This document shows, one piece after another, positions 23,912 to 32,443 of a stretch of DNA of 64,000 nucleotides (position 1 is its first letter; every line of letters starts with the position of its first letter). Origin of the DNA: Methyloligella sp050110875 (GTDB taxonomy: Bacteria; Pseudomonadota; Alphaproteobacteria; Rhizobiales; Methyloligellaceae). The notes below the pieces were generated by a model, which was given only the letters and a program-made list of their open reading frames with translations, was not told the origin of the DNA and searched no databases. The position numbers and the translations under genes were made by a program. The stretch is from the NCBI GenBank assembly GCA_050110875.1, contig CP188828.1, positions 558,001 through 622,000 on the forward strand, given 5' to 3'.

Positions 23912-24205
23912 TCAAAGCCAATAGAAGACGAGGAGCAGAAAAGCGCCGAGCAGCAAGACGGTCAGCCAAGCGCGATTGTCCTCGTACCAATCGGCGAGCA
24001 TGGCGGGCACGCTGTAGATCATCGAACGGCAGAGCGAGACCGTGAGCGGGACGGCGATCGCGGCCAAGACCCAGATTCCGTAATGCGGTGCCGCTGCGCT
24101 GCCGCTCTGGCCCGTCATCAGGGCCTTGCTCGTTTCGGTCCAGGCGACGAACACCGCATAAAGCGACAGGACGAGCAGCGTCAGCAATATCAGCACGCGA
24201 AACAT
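23912..24205 (-). CDS. Small predicted membrane protein
   Basis: 97 residues, no recognised family. Three hydrophobic segments: residues 2-20 (FRVLILLTLLVLSLYAVFV), about 42-57 (YGIWVLAAIAVPLTVSL) and 80-97 (LTVLLLGAFLLLVFYWL at the very C-terminus). A GAGGGGG stretch about 12 bases upstream supports the ATG; a TTG 14 codons earlier is less likely. It stands alone between the glnA terminator and an intergenic repeat region. Confidence 0.6.
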   Translation of the reverse strand: MFRVLILLTLLVLSLYAVFVAWTETSKALMTGQSGSAAAPHYGIWVLAAIAVPLTVSLCRSMIYSVPAMLADWYEDNRAWLTVLLLGAFLLLVFYWL

Positions 24206-24332
24206 CGCTGCTTCTGTCCCCCTCAATTCGAGGAAAATCGTAAGCAAACGCCGTTAACGAAGGGGAAAGCCTTAAGCTTAGCGGCGGGTAAATGGGTGAT
24301 TGCTTTTGGGGCGGCCGCTTAATAAGGGGCCC

Positions 24333-24386
24333 GAACTCCTCCCCTTCGAGACGCAGGCTTACGCCTGCCCTCAGGGTGAGGAGTTC
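24333..24386. repeat. Intergenic palindromic element
   Basis: A 54-bp imperfect palindrome with outer arms GAACTCCTC/GAGGAGTTC and an inner stem GCAGGC-TTAC-GCCTGC. The 'cttcgag...cctcaggg' wording resembles dispersed alphaproteobacterial intergenic palindromes. It lies in the 255-base gap between two minus-strand genes, where I see no coding region. Confidence 0.7.
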
Positions 24387-24401
24387 TCTTCAGCGGACGC
24401 T

Positions 24402-24450
24402 CCTCATGGTGAGGGCGCCGCGCTGGCGCGGCGTGTCTCGAACCATGAGG
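24402..24450. repeat. Intergenic palindromic element, second unit
   Basis: Outer arms CCTCATGGT/ACCATGAGG enclose an inner GCGCCGCG-CTGG-CGCGGCG stem, giving a 49-bp hairpin. It sits 15 bases from the previous element and just beyond the stop of the thioredoxin-like gene, so its RNA could also act as a 3'-end structure for that gene. Confidence 0.7.
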
Positions 24451-24460
24451 CCAACGCCGC

Positions 24461-25015
24461 TTACGCCGCCTTCCATTTGATGGAGCAGCCCATGGAGGGC
24501 GTCTGCTCCTTCGGCCCCTCGCCCGTCTCGGCCACCTGCTGCATGGCCTCGAAAAGCTCGCGCTTCGCGTCGGGGGCGGCCGCCTCTTTGCGGCTCTCGT
24601 CCAGACGGCCGCGATATTGCAGGCCGAGATCGGCATTGAAGCCGAAGAAGTCCGGCGTGCAGACGGCATCGTAAGCCCGCGCGACGTCTTGGCTCTCGTC
24701 GTAGAGATAGGGAAAACCGAAGGCATGGTCTTCGGCGAAGGCCTTCATGTTGTCGAAGGAATCCTCCGGATAGTTCTCCGCATCGTTGGCGGAGATGGCA
24801 ACGGCACCGATGCCGAGCGCCTTCAGATCGTTCACGTCGCGCACGATGCGGTCGATCACCGCTTTCACATAGGGGCAGTGATTGCAGATGAACATCACCA
24901 GGGTGCCGTTCGGCCCTCTCACATCCGCCAGGCTATATGTCTTGCCGTCGGTACCGGGCAGCGAGAAATCGGGTGCTTTCCAGCCAAAATCGCAAATCGG
25001 CGTGTGCTCCGCCAT
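24461..25015 (-). CDS. Thioredoxin-like/AhpC-TSA family protein
   Basis: 184 residues. A peroxiredoxin-like thioredoxin fold: APDFSLPGTDGKTYSLADV then MFICNHCPYVKAVIDRIV with a CxxC pair (Cys44, Cys47), and DFFGFNADLGLQYRGRLD. The CNHCPYVK motif defines a widespread uncharacterised thioredoxin-family group. No signal peptide, so probably a cytoplasmic thiol oxidoreductase; its partner is unknown. It diverges from phoX with 94 bases between starts. Confidence 0.85.
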   Translation of the reverse strand: MAEHTPICDFGWKAPDFSLPGTDGKTYSLADVRGPNGTLVMFICNHCPYVKAVIDRIVRDVNDLKALGIGAVAISANDAENYPEDSFDNMKAFAEDHAFGFPYLYDESQDVARAYDAVCTPDFFGFNADLGLQYRGRLDESRKEAAAPDAKRELFEAMQQVAETGEGPKEQTPSMGCSIKWKAA

Positions 25016-25109
25016 TTGACCTCCTTGAGCCTTCCTATCCGGGTTTAAAAATCTGCCATGGAGCGCTCCTACAGTCCGGCGCTTCCTGAAAATGGGTGAG
25101 GTTTGAGAT

Positions 25110-27125
25110 ATGGCCGGGGATGGCCGTTACTGCAACCGGGCCGAGGCTTTCGAGGCCCATGACGACATTCCGCGCAGCCCGGAGAGCAATGAAAGCCTGG
25201 GCGAGGTCGTGGCGCGGCGCTATAGCCGCCGGGACGTGATGCGTGGCAGCTTGGGCGTTGCGGTGGCGACGGCGCTGTTCGGGCGCCAGGCGCTCACATC
25301 GGCGGCCGCGCACCCTGCCCCAGCGCCCAGCCGCTTCGATTTCGAAGAGGTCTCCGCCGGCATCGACGAGCGCTCTCATGTCGCCGAAGGTTATCGCGCG
25401 CAGATCCTGCTGCGCTGGGGCGATCCGCTGTTTCCGGATTCTCCCGCGTTCGATCCGCTGAACCAGAGCGCCGAAGCCCAGCTCAAGCAGTTCGGCTACA
25501 ACAACGATTATATCGGCTTCTTCCCGCTGAACGATGCAGGCAGCCGGGCCCTGCTCTGCGTCAATCACGAATATACCAGCGAAGAGGTGATGTTCCCGAA
25601 CCTGCCGCGCCAGGATCAGGACGCTTTCTTCAGGGACATGACGCAAGAGCTCGCCGAAATCGAGATGGCCGCCCACGGGGTCACCATCGTGGCGATCGAG
25701 AAGGTCGGTGCCGATTGGATGCCGCAGCTCGACAGCCCCTATAACCGGCGCATCTCGCCGCTCACCACCGAAATGACCGTGGATGGGCCGGCGGCGGGCC
25801 ATGCCCGACTGAAGACGAGCGCCGATCCGCACGGAAACTGTATTCTCGGCACGCTGAACAATTGCGCCGGCGGGGTGACGCCCTGGGGCACGTATCTGAC
25901 GGCGGAAGAGAACTTCCACGGCTATTTCTGGACCGACGAGCGGAACGCGGAAGGAAAGCCAGCTGCGGGCCTCGGCGGGGATCAGGCGAAGAGCTATGAG
26001 CGGTACGACGTGCCGGCGATGTGGTGGAGCTGGGGCAAATTCCACGACCGGTTCAATGTCGATCGCGAGCCGAACGAGCCCAACCGGTTCGGCTGGATCT
26101 GCGAGATCGATCCGTTCGACTCGACCTCAACGCCGGTGAAGCACACGGCGCTCGGACGCTATCGCCATGAGGGGGCCGAGTGCATCTTGAACAAGGACGG
26201 CCACGCCGTGGTCTATTCCGGCGACGACGGCAAGTTCGACTATGTCTATCGCTTCGTCTCCGCCGGCACTTACGATCCGGACGACCGCGCGGCCAATATG
26301 CAGCTTTTGTCGGACGGCACGCTCTCGGTCGCCCGCTTCCATGCGGACGGCACGCTGCATTGGCTGCCGCTGGTGCACGGGCAGAATGGGCTGACGGCTG
26401 AGAACGGCTTCGCCAGCCAAGCCGACGTGATGATCGATGCCAGGCTCGCGGCCGATCGGGTCGGCGCCACGCGCATGGACCGGCCGGAGGATATCCAGCC
26501 CAACGAGGTGAATGGCCGGGTCTATCTGATGCTGACCAACAACAATAAGCGCGGCGCCGGCGAGACCGATGCCGCCAATCCGCGGCCCGAGAATCTGTTC
26601 GGCCATATTATCGAGATGGTGCCCCCGGACGGCGACCATGGGGCCGATCGCTACCGGTGGAGCCTGCTGGTGAAGTGCGGCAATCCCTATATCGCCGAGG
26701 TCGGCGCGCTGTGGGGGCCGGATGTGACCGAGTCCGGCTGGTTCGCCTCTCCCGACAATGCGGCAGTCGATGCGGATGGCCGGCTCTGGGTCGCCACGGA
26801 CCAGGGCGAGAACTGGAAGGCGACCGGCAAGGCGGACGGGCTGTACGGGCTGGAGACGGATGGGCCGGGCAAGCGCAATGCGAAGCTGTTCTTCCGGTGT
26901 CCGGTGGGGGCGGAGCTCTGCGGCCCCTGCTTCACGCCGGATCAGGAGACCGCTTTCGTGGCCGTGCAGCATCCGGGAACGGATGCGACCGAGGACTACG
27001 AGCCCTTCGGACGGGCCTCGACCTTCGAGGATCCCGCAACCCGCTGGCCGGACTTCCAAGACGGCATGCCGCCACGGCCCTCCTTGGTCGCGATCACCAA
27101 GATCGGCGGCGGCAAGATCGGCTGA
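25110..27125 (+). CDS. PhoX-family (DUF839) phosphatase, Tat-exported
   Basis: 671 residues. A twin-arginine signal is at residues 39-60 (SRRDVMRGSLGVAVATALFG) after a long n-region, so the folded enzyme is exported to the periplasm. The body carries PhoX/DUF839 features: GSRALLCVNHEYTSEEVMFP, GNCILGTLNNCAGGVTPWGTYLTAEENFHGYF and ADGRLWVATDQGENW. The family includes calcium/iron-dependent alkaline phosphatases induced by phosphate starvation. I see no Pho box upstream. Transcribed alone; parE follows by 173 bases. Confidence 0.9.
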   Translation: MAGDGRYCNRAEAFEAHDDIPRSPESNESLGEVVARRYSRRDVMRGSLGVAVATALFGRQALTSAAAHPAPAPSRFDFEEVSAGIDERSHVAEGYRAQILLRWGDPLFPDSPAFDPLNQSAEAQLKQFGYNNDYIGFFPLNDAGSRALLCVNHEYTSEEVMFPNLPRQDQDAFFRDMTQELAEIEMAAHGVTIVAIEKVGADWMPQLDSPYNRRISPLTTEMTVDGPAAGHARLKTSADPHGNCILGTLNNCAGGVTPWGTYLTAEENFHGYFWTDERNAEGKPAAGLGGDQAKSYERYDVPAMWWSWGKFHDRFNVDREPNEPNRFGWICEIDPFDSTSTPVKHTALGRYRHEGAECILNKDGHAVVYSGDDGKFDYVYRFVSAGTYDPDDRAANMQLLSDGTLSVARFHADGTLHWLPLVHGQNGLTAENGFASQADVMIDARLAADRVGATRMDRPEDIQPNEVNGRVYLMLTNNNKRGAGETDAANPRPENLFGHIIEMVPPDGDHGADRYRWSLLVKCGNPYIAEVGALWGPDVTESGWFASPDNAAVDADGRLWVATDQGENWKATGKADGLYGLETDGPGKRNAKLFFRCPVGAELCGPCFTPDQETAFVAVQHPGTDATEDYEPFGRASTFEDPATRWPDFQDGMPPRPSLVAITKIGGGKIG

Positions 27126-27298
27126 TCCCGTGGGAACCGTGCGTATGCACGTCTCGGCTTTAAGTCCCGCTTGCCCTTGAAAAAAACCTGATCGCGTGTC
27201 AGCAAAAAGACTTCGCTGAACCGGAGCGATTCTGTTTCGTCCTTTCGACCTGTCTTGCGCCCGGCCCGGCCCTCCGACACGAGTAAGATTGACCGAAG

Positions 27299-29368
27299 AT
27301 GGCCTCATCGCGCGATCTCTTTGCCAAGCTTGACGACCAAGACGCGCCGTCCACCGACAAAGCCAAGGCTAAGCCCAAGGCGGATAAGGCGGCGAAAGCG
27401 GACAAGGCGCCGCGCAGCCGATCGGCGGAGGATGCCTATAGCGCGGCGGATATCGAGGTTCTCGAGGGGCTCGAGCCGGTTCGCCGCCGTCCCGGCATGT
27501 ATATCGGCGGCACCGACGAATCCGCGCTGCACCACCTCTTCGCCGAGGTGCTCGACAATTCCATGGACGAGGCCGTGGCCGGGCATGCGAACAAGATCGA
27601 GGTGGCGCTCACCGCCGACGGTTTCCTGAGCGTGACCGATAACGGGCGCGGCATTCCGGTGGATGCCCATCCGAAGTTCAAGGACAAATCGGCGCTCGAG
27701 GTCATCATGACCACGCTCCATGCAGGCGGTAAGTTCAACGACAAGACCTACGAGACCAGCGGCGGCCTGCACGGCGTCGGCGTCTCGGTGGTGAATGCAC
27801 TGTCCGAGACGCTCGAGGTCGAGGTCGCGCGAAACCAGAAGCTCTATCGCCAGACTTACGCGCGCGGCGTGCCGCAAGGGCCGCTTACCAAGGTGGGGGA
27901 CGTCAAGAACCGGCGTGGCGTCAAGGTCCGCTTCAAGCCGGACGAGCAGATCTTCGGTAAGAATTCCCATTTCAAGCCGGGACGCCTGTTCCGCATGGCG
28001 CGCTCCAAGGCCTATCTGTTCGGCGGCGTACGGATCGAGTGGTCTTGCGATCCCGACCTTCTGGAAGGCGACACCGTCACGCCGGAACGGGAAGTCTTCC
28101 ACTTCCCCGGCGGTTTGAAGGATTTTCTGGAGAGCCGCATCGCGGGCGAGGAGCGCGTGGCGAAGGATCTCTTCACGGGGCGCGTGGAGAAGGTGAAGGG
28201 CCACGGCACGGTGGAATGGGCGATCGGCTGGATCGCCGGCGCCGACGGTTTTGTGCAATCCTACTGCAACACGGTGCCGACCCCGGAAGGCGGCACCCAT
28301 GAGACGGGATTGCGTGCCGCGCTGCTGAAGGGGCTGCGCGCCTTCGGCGAGATGGCCGGCCATAAGAAAACCGCCCAGATCACGGCCGACGACATCTTGG
28401 GCAGCGCCGGGGCCATGCTCTCGGTGTTCATCCGCGAGCCGGAATTCCAGGGCCAGACCAAGGAGAAGCTCTCCAGCCAGGAAGCCACCCGAGTGGTGGA
28501 AGGCACGGTGCGCGACGCCTTCGATCATTGGCTGACCGGCAACCCGGCACAAGCCAACCGGCTGCTGGACTGGGTGGTGGACCGGGCGGAAGAGCGCTTG
28601 CGCCGCCGCAAAGAGAAAGAGATCAACCGCCAGAGCGCCACGCGGAAGCTGCGCCTGCCCGGCAAGCTCGCCGATTGCTCGTCGCGCTCGAAGGAAGGCA
28701 CCGAGATCTTCATCGTGGAGGGCGATTCCGCCGGCGGCTCGGCCAAGCAAGCGCGGGATCGTGCCATGCAGGCGGTGCTGCCCTTGCGCGGCAAGATCCT
28801 GAACGTTGCCAATGCCAGCTCCGCCAAACTGGCGGAAAACCAACTCCTTTCGGACCTGATCCAGGCGCTTGGCTGCGGCACGGGCACGCGCTTCCGGGTG
28901 CAGGATCTCCGCTACGACCGGGTGATCGTGATGACGGACGCGGATGTGGACGGCGCCCATATCGCCTCGCTGCTGATCACCTTCTTCTACCGGGAGATGC
29001 GCGGGCTGATCGAAAGCGGCCATCTCTATCTGGCCGTGCCGCCGCTCTATCGCATCAGCCAGGGCGGCAAGACGCTCTACGCAAGGGACGACTTCCACAA
29101 GGAAGAGCTGCTTCGGACCGAATTCACCGGCAAGGGCAAGATCGATGTCGGCCGGTTCAAGGGTCTCGGGGAGATGCTGCCGAAGCAGCTGAAGGAAACC
29201 ACCATGGATCCGAAGCGGCGCACCCTGCTTCGGGTGGAACTCGACGATGACGAGCGTATCGTGGTGAGCCAGACCGTGGAGCGGCTGATGGGGAATAAGG
29301 CGGAAGCGCGGTTCCAATTCATCCAAGAACGCGCCGAATTCGCCACCGCAGAAGATCTCGATATTTAG
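27299..29368 (+). CDS. parE: DNA topoisomerase IV subunit B
   Basis: 689 residues. GHKL ATPase domain: EVLEGLEPVRRRPGMYIG, EVLDNSMDEAV, VTDNGRGIPV, LHAGGKFNDKTYETSGGLHGVG. Toprim domain: EIFIVEGDSAGGSAKQARDR and VIVMTDADVDGAHIASLL. The lengths and the absence of a GyrB insertion favour ParE. The first about 45 residues form a Lys/Ala-rich extension (KAKAKPKADKAAKADKAPRSR) before the conserved domain. parC is not in the window. Confidence 0.95.
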   Translation: MASSRDLFAKLDDQDAPSTDKAKAKPKADKAAKADKAPRSRSAEDAYSAADIEVLEGLEPVRRRPGMYIGGTDESALHHLFAEVLDNSMDEAVAGHANKIEVALTADGFLSVTDNGRGIPVDAHPKFKDKSALEVIMTTLHAGGKFNDKTYETSGGLHGVGVSVVNALSETLEVEVARNQKLYRQTYARGVPQGPLTKVGDVKNRRGVKVRFKPDEQIFGKNSHFKPGRLFRMARSKAYLFGGVRIEWSCDPDLLEGDTVTPEREVFHFPGGLKDFLESRIAGEERVAKDLFTGRVEKVKGHGTVEWAIGWIAGADGFVQSYCNTVPTPEGGTHETGLRAALLKGLRAFGEMAGHKKTAQITADDILGSAGAMLSVFIREPEFQGQTKEKLSSQEATRVVEGTVRDAFDHWLTGNPAQANRLLDWVVDRAEERLRRRKEKEINRQSATRKLRLPGKLADCSSRSKEGTEIFIVEGDSAGGSAKQARDRAMQAVLPLRGKILNVANASSAKLAENQLLSDLIQALGCGTGTRFRVQDLRYDRVIVMTDADVDGAHIASLLITFFYREMRGLIESGHLYLAVPPLYRISQGGKTLYARDDFHKEELLRTEFTGKGKIDVGRFKGLGEMLPKQLKETTMDPKRRTLLRVELDDDERIVVSQTVERLMGNKAEARFQFIQERAEFATAEDLDI

Positions 29369-29601
29369 CGCAGCGCATCATTTCGTTTTGGACGATGCGC
29401 GATTGCCACTTGCGTCTTAAAGCCTTGCGGATTATCTCAGGCGTTAACGAGTTTCATTTTGCGCCTCCCTTTCTTCGTCTGAATTTGATAGGAAGCGCAG
29501 AATGTTGCATCAGGACCTGCACCTTAAAATGCAGGGCGTACACCTAAAAAGAAAGTAGACCCCGCGGAGCGGAGCCCGTTTCGCGGCATCTTTGCTAGCA
29601 T

Positions 29602-31143
29602 ATGAGCTTTGCAGACCTTGGCTTAAGCCCGAAAGTTCTGTCAGCGGTCCAGGCCGCGGGCTATGAAAGCCCCACTCCGATTCAAGCCGAAGCCATTCCC
29701 TACGCCATGATGGGACGGGATGTGCTGGGCATTGCCCAGACGGGCACCGGCAAGACCGCCTCCTTCGTGCTGCCCATGCTGACCAAGCTGGAGCAGGGCC
29801 GGGCACGCGCGCGCATGCCCCGCTCCTTGATCCTGGAGCCGACCCGCGAGCTGGCGGCTCAGGTGGCGGAGGAGTTCGAGACCCTCGGCAAGCAGCACAA
29901 GCTGACCGTGGCGCTCCTGATCGGCGGCGTCTCCTACGACGAGCAGGACAAGAAGCTGGACCGCGGCGCCGATATCGTGATCGCCACGCCTGGCCGGCTG
30001 CTCGATCATTTCGAGCGCGGCAAGCTGCTTCTGAACGGCATTCAGATCCTGGTGGTCGACGAGGCCGACCGGATGCTCGATATGGGCTTCATCCCGGATA
30101 TCGAGAAGATCTGCAAGCGCCTCCCCTTCACGCGCCAGACCATGTTCTTCTCCGCCACCATGCCGGCGGAAATCCAGCGGCTGGTGAACAACTTCCTGCA
30201 TCAGCCGGCCCGGGTCGAGGTGGCCCAGCGGAGTTCCGCCGCCACCACCATCAAGCAACGCCTGGCCAAGGCGCCGGTTGAGCCCAAAGGCAAGCGCGAG
30301 GTTCTGCGCGGGCTGATGCGCGCCGAGAACGTGAAGAACGCCATCATCTTCTGCAACCGGAAGAAGGATGTCGGCATCGTGCTTCGCTCGCTCCAGCGCC
30401 ACGGCTTCAACGCCGGCGGGCTGCATGGGGACATGGATCAGCGCACACGGACCGCCACCTTGGAAGGCTTCCGGGATGGCAGCATCACCTTCCTCGCTGC
30501 CAGCGACGTGGCCGCGCGGGGGCTCGACATTCCCGAGGTGAGCCACGTCTTCAATTACGACGTGCCGGTGCACCCGGAGGATTACGTGCACCGGATCGGC
30601 CGCACCGGCCGGGCCGGCAAGGAAGGCTTCGCCGCCACCCTGGTTACCCCGAAAGAGATCAAGGCCATCAAAGCCATCGAGAAGATGATGGATCAGGACA
30701 TCCCCTGGCTCGAAGGCGAAGAGCTGAGCGAGGCGGAGGTCGAGCAGGCTCTTGCCGAAGAGAAGAGCGGCCGGCGGCGCGGCCGCGGCGGACGCTCTCG
30801 CGGCGGCGCCAAGAAGACGCAAGGCGCCAAGCCGGCGGAGAAGACCTCCGACAACAAGCCTGCCGACAACAAGCCCGCCCAGGCGAAAGGATCGGAAAAG
30901 AAGGCGCCGTCCGAGGCACCTGAAAAGAAAGCCGCCGACGAGAAGCCCAAGGGCAGATCCGCGAAGCCTTCCGACAAAGGCGCCAAGCCGAAAAGGGGGA
31001 AACCCTCACCCAACCCCGCCAAATCGGCGAAGTCCGACAAGGGCACGAAGGGCGACAAGAAAAAGGGTGGCGACAAGGAGAAGGTCCGCGGCATGGGCGA
31101 TCATGTGCCGGCCTTCATGATGCGCTCGGTGCGATCGAGCTAG
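29602..31143 (+). CDS. DEAD-box RNA helicase, RhlE-like
   Basis: 513 residues. All helicase motifs are present: Q motif SPTPIQAEAIP, AQTGTGKT (I), PTRELA (Ia), VVDEADRMLDMGF (II), FSATMP (III) and HRIGRTGRAG (VI). The core ends near residue 375. The rest is a low-complexity Lys/Ala/Ser/Pro tail, probably an RNA-binding extension, as in many alphaproteobacterial RhlE proteins. Likely acts in ribosome assembly or RNA decay. The 233-base upstream gap contains a CCTGCA/TGCAGG hairpin (29514-29535), perhaps part of a cold-shock-type leader. Confidence 0.93.
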   Translation: MSFADLGLSPKVLSAVQAAGYESPTPIQAEAIPYAMMGRDVLGIAQTGTGKTASFVLPMLTKLEQGRARARMPRSLILEPTRELAAQVAEEFETLGKQHKLTVALLIGGVSYDEQDKKLDRGADIVIATPGRLLDHFERGKLLLNGIQILVVDEADRMLDMGFIPDIEKICKRLPFTRQTMFFSATMPAEIQRLVNNFLHQPARVEVAQRSSAATTIKQRLAKAPVEPKGKREVLRGLMRAENVKNAIIFCNRKKDVGIVLRSLQRHGFNAGGLHGDMDQRTRTATLEGFRDGSITFLAASDVAARGLDIPEVSHVFNYDVPVHPEDYVHRIGRTGRAGKEGFAATLVTPKEIKAIKAIEKMMDQDIPWLEGEELSEAEVEQALAEEKSGRRRGRGGRSRGGAKKTQGAKPAEKTSDNKPADNKPAQAKGSEKKAPSEAPEKKAADEKPKGRSAKPSDKGAKPKRGKPSPNPAKSAKSDKGTKGDKKKGGDKEKVRGMGDHVPAFMMRSVRSS

Positions 31144-31483
31144 GGCGCAGCGCCCTACTGCACTGATATTTGGTTAGGGGCCGAATAGTTTTCGGCGTCA
31201 TCGCCGGGCAACCGGGCTCCGCTTTGCGGACCCGGTCGAAACTTGACCCGGCGATCCATGCCGTTACCGCTCAGCGGCTTACGGCGTCTCGACCGATACT
31301 CTGAACAAGACGAAATGAAATGGCGTGGATGCCCGGATCAAGTCCGGGCATGACGAGGGAGATTGTGGCTGCCCAACCCGCCAATGACGCTGAGAAAAGA
31401 CACAGCCCATCCTTCGAGGTGCGCCCATGGCGCGCATCTCAGGATGACGTTTCGATGTGGGCTAGACACCGAAGGCCAGCGTT
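31144..31483. repeat. Gene-free interval filled with three palindromic repeats
   Basis: 340 bases without a supportable gene. Three elements are visible. At 31199-31254, CATCGCCGGG/CCCGGCGATC encloses ACCGGGCTCCGC/GCGGACCCGGT. At 31325-31355, GTGGATGCCCGGA-TCAAG-TCCGGGCATGACG has a perfect 8-bp stem. At 31408-31446, CATCCT/AGGATG arms surround a GCGC core. The second shares its arms with the element between sufB and sufC, so these are members of dispersed intergenic families. Confidence 0.75.
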
Positions 31484-31885
31484 CTAAGACACGCGCTGGG
31501 TCGGCTCGAAGCCGCGGCGGGCGGCCTCGGCGGCGGGCGTCAGCTCGACGGATTCACCGCAGCCGCAGGCGCTCGTCTGGTTCGGATTGTTGAATACGAA
31601 GCCGGAGGTCAGCCGGTCGGTGCGATAATCCATCTCGGTTCCGAGCAGGAACAGCACCGCCTTGGGATCGATCAGGAGCTTCACGCCCCGGTCCTCGACC
31701 ACCTCGTCCATGGGATCCGCCTCTTCGGCATATTCCATGGTGTATTCCATACCGGCGCAGCCGCCGTTCTTCACGCCGACGCGCAAGCCGGCGATGGGCT
31801 TCTCGGACCGTTCCATCAAACTACGGACGCGCTCGGCGGCCGCCTCGGACAGGGTCATCACTTTCGGTCGTGGTCTCGTGCTCAT
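31484..31885 (-). CDS. sufA: A-type iron-sulfur carrier (SufA/HesB-like)
   Basis: 133 residues from MSTRPRPKVMTLSEAAAERV; an in-frame extension upstream looks non-coding. The three ligand cysteines are present: VGVKNGGCAGMEYTMEY and the C-terminal SACGCGES. The FVFNNPNQTSACGCGESVEL signature is intact. It carries [Fe-S] clusters to target proteins. Last gene of the suf run, 72 bases after sufT. A short tail of about 20 residues follows the last cysteine. Confidence 0.95.
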   Translation of the reverse strand: MSTRPRPKVMTLSEAAAERVRSLMERSEKPIAGLRVGVKNGGCAGMEYTMEYAEEADPMDEVVEDRGVKLLIDPKAVLFLLGTEMDYRTDRLTSGFVFNNPNQTSACGCGESVELTPAAEAARRGFEPTQRVS

Positions 31886-31957
31886 GTCGTCCAGATAAGA
31901 TGTAAGGGCGCCGCATTTCAAGGCTTTCGGACGATACGTCCCGCTTAGAACATATGC

Positions 31958-32422
31958 CTAGAACATATTGAGGGCGACCTTCGCCTCCTCGCTCATCATG
32001 CTCATATCCCAGGGCGGATCGAACACCAGGTTCACATTGACCTGGCCGACACCGGGAACCGACGCGATGGCGTTCTCCACCCAGATCGGCATTTCGCCCG
32101 CCACCGGACAGCCGGGCGCGGTGAGGGTCATATCCGCCTCGACATTGCGGTTCTCGTCGATATCGACACGGTAGATCAGGCCGAGCTCGTAGATATCGAC
32201 CGGGATCTCCGGGTCGTAGACGGTCTTCAGCGCCGCGACGAGATCCTGAGTCAGGCGCTCGACCTCTTCCGGGGCGAGATCGGCATGGGCATGGGTGATG
32301 CCCTGCTCGGCCGCCTCGGTGCTTTCGCTCTCCACCGCTTCAGAGGGGGCGGGCGCTGCCGTTTCCGTACCGTTTTCGGCAGTCTCTTCGATCTCGGCCT
32401 GCTTGTTCTCTTCGTCCATCAT
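31958..32422 (-). CDS. sufT: SUF-system DUF59/MIP18 protein
   Basis: 154 residues. A GAGG site six bases before the chosen ATG favours it over one two codons upstream (32428). The first about 50 residues are Glu/Ala-rich and probably disordered. The DUF59 domain follows: VAALKTVYDPEIPVDIYELGLIYRVDI, then MTLTAPGCPVAGEMP with the conserved Cys, and NLVFDPPWDMSMMSEEAK. SufT assists Fe-S maturation of target enzymes. Located between sufS and sufA as in most alphaproteobacterial operons. Confidence 0.93.
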   Translation of the reverse strand: MMDEENKQAEIEETAENGTETAAPAPSEAVESESTEAAEQGITHAHADLAPEEVERLTQDLVAALKTVYDPEIPVDIYELGLIYRVDIDENRNVEADMTLTAPGCPVAGEMPIWVENAIASVPGVGQVNVNLVFDPPWDMSMMSEEAKVALNMF

Positions 32423-32443
32423 TTCCATCCTCAGGCGAACGTC

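Noticed and set aside
24333..24450. Possible CRISPR-like repeat pair
   Set aside because: The units are single palindromes with different cores and no regular spacers; they fit dispersed intergenic hairpins.
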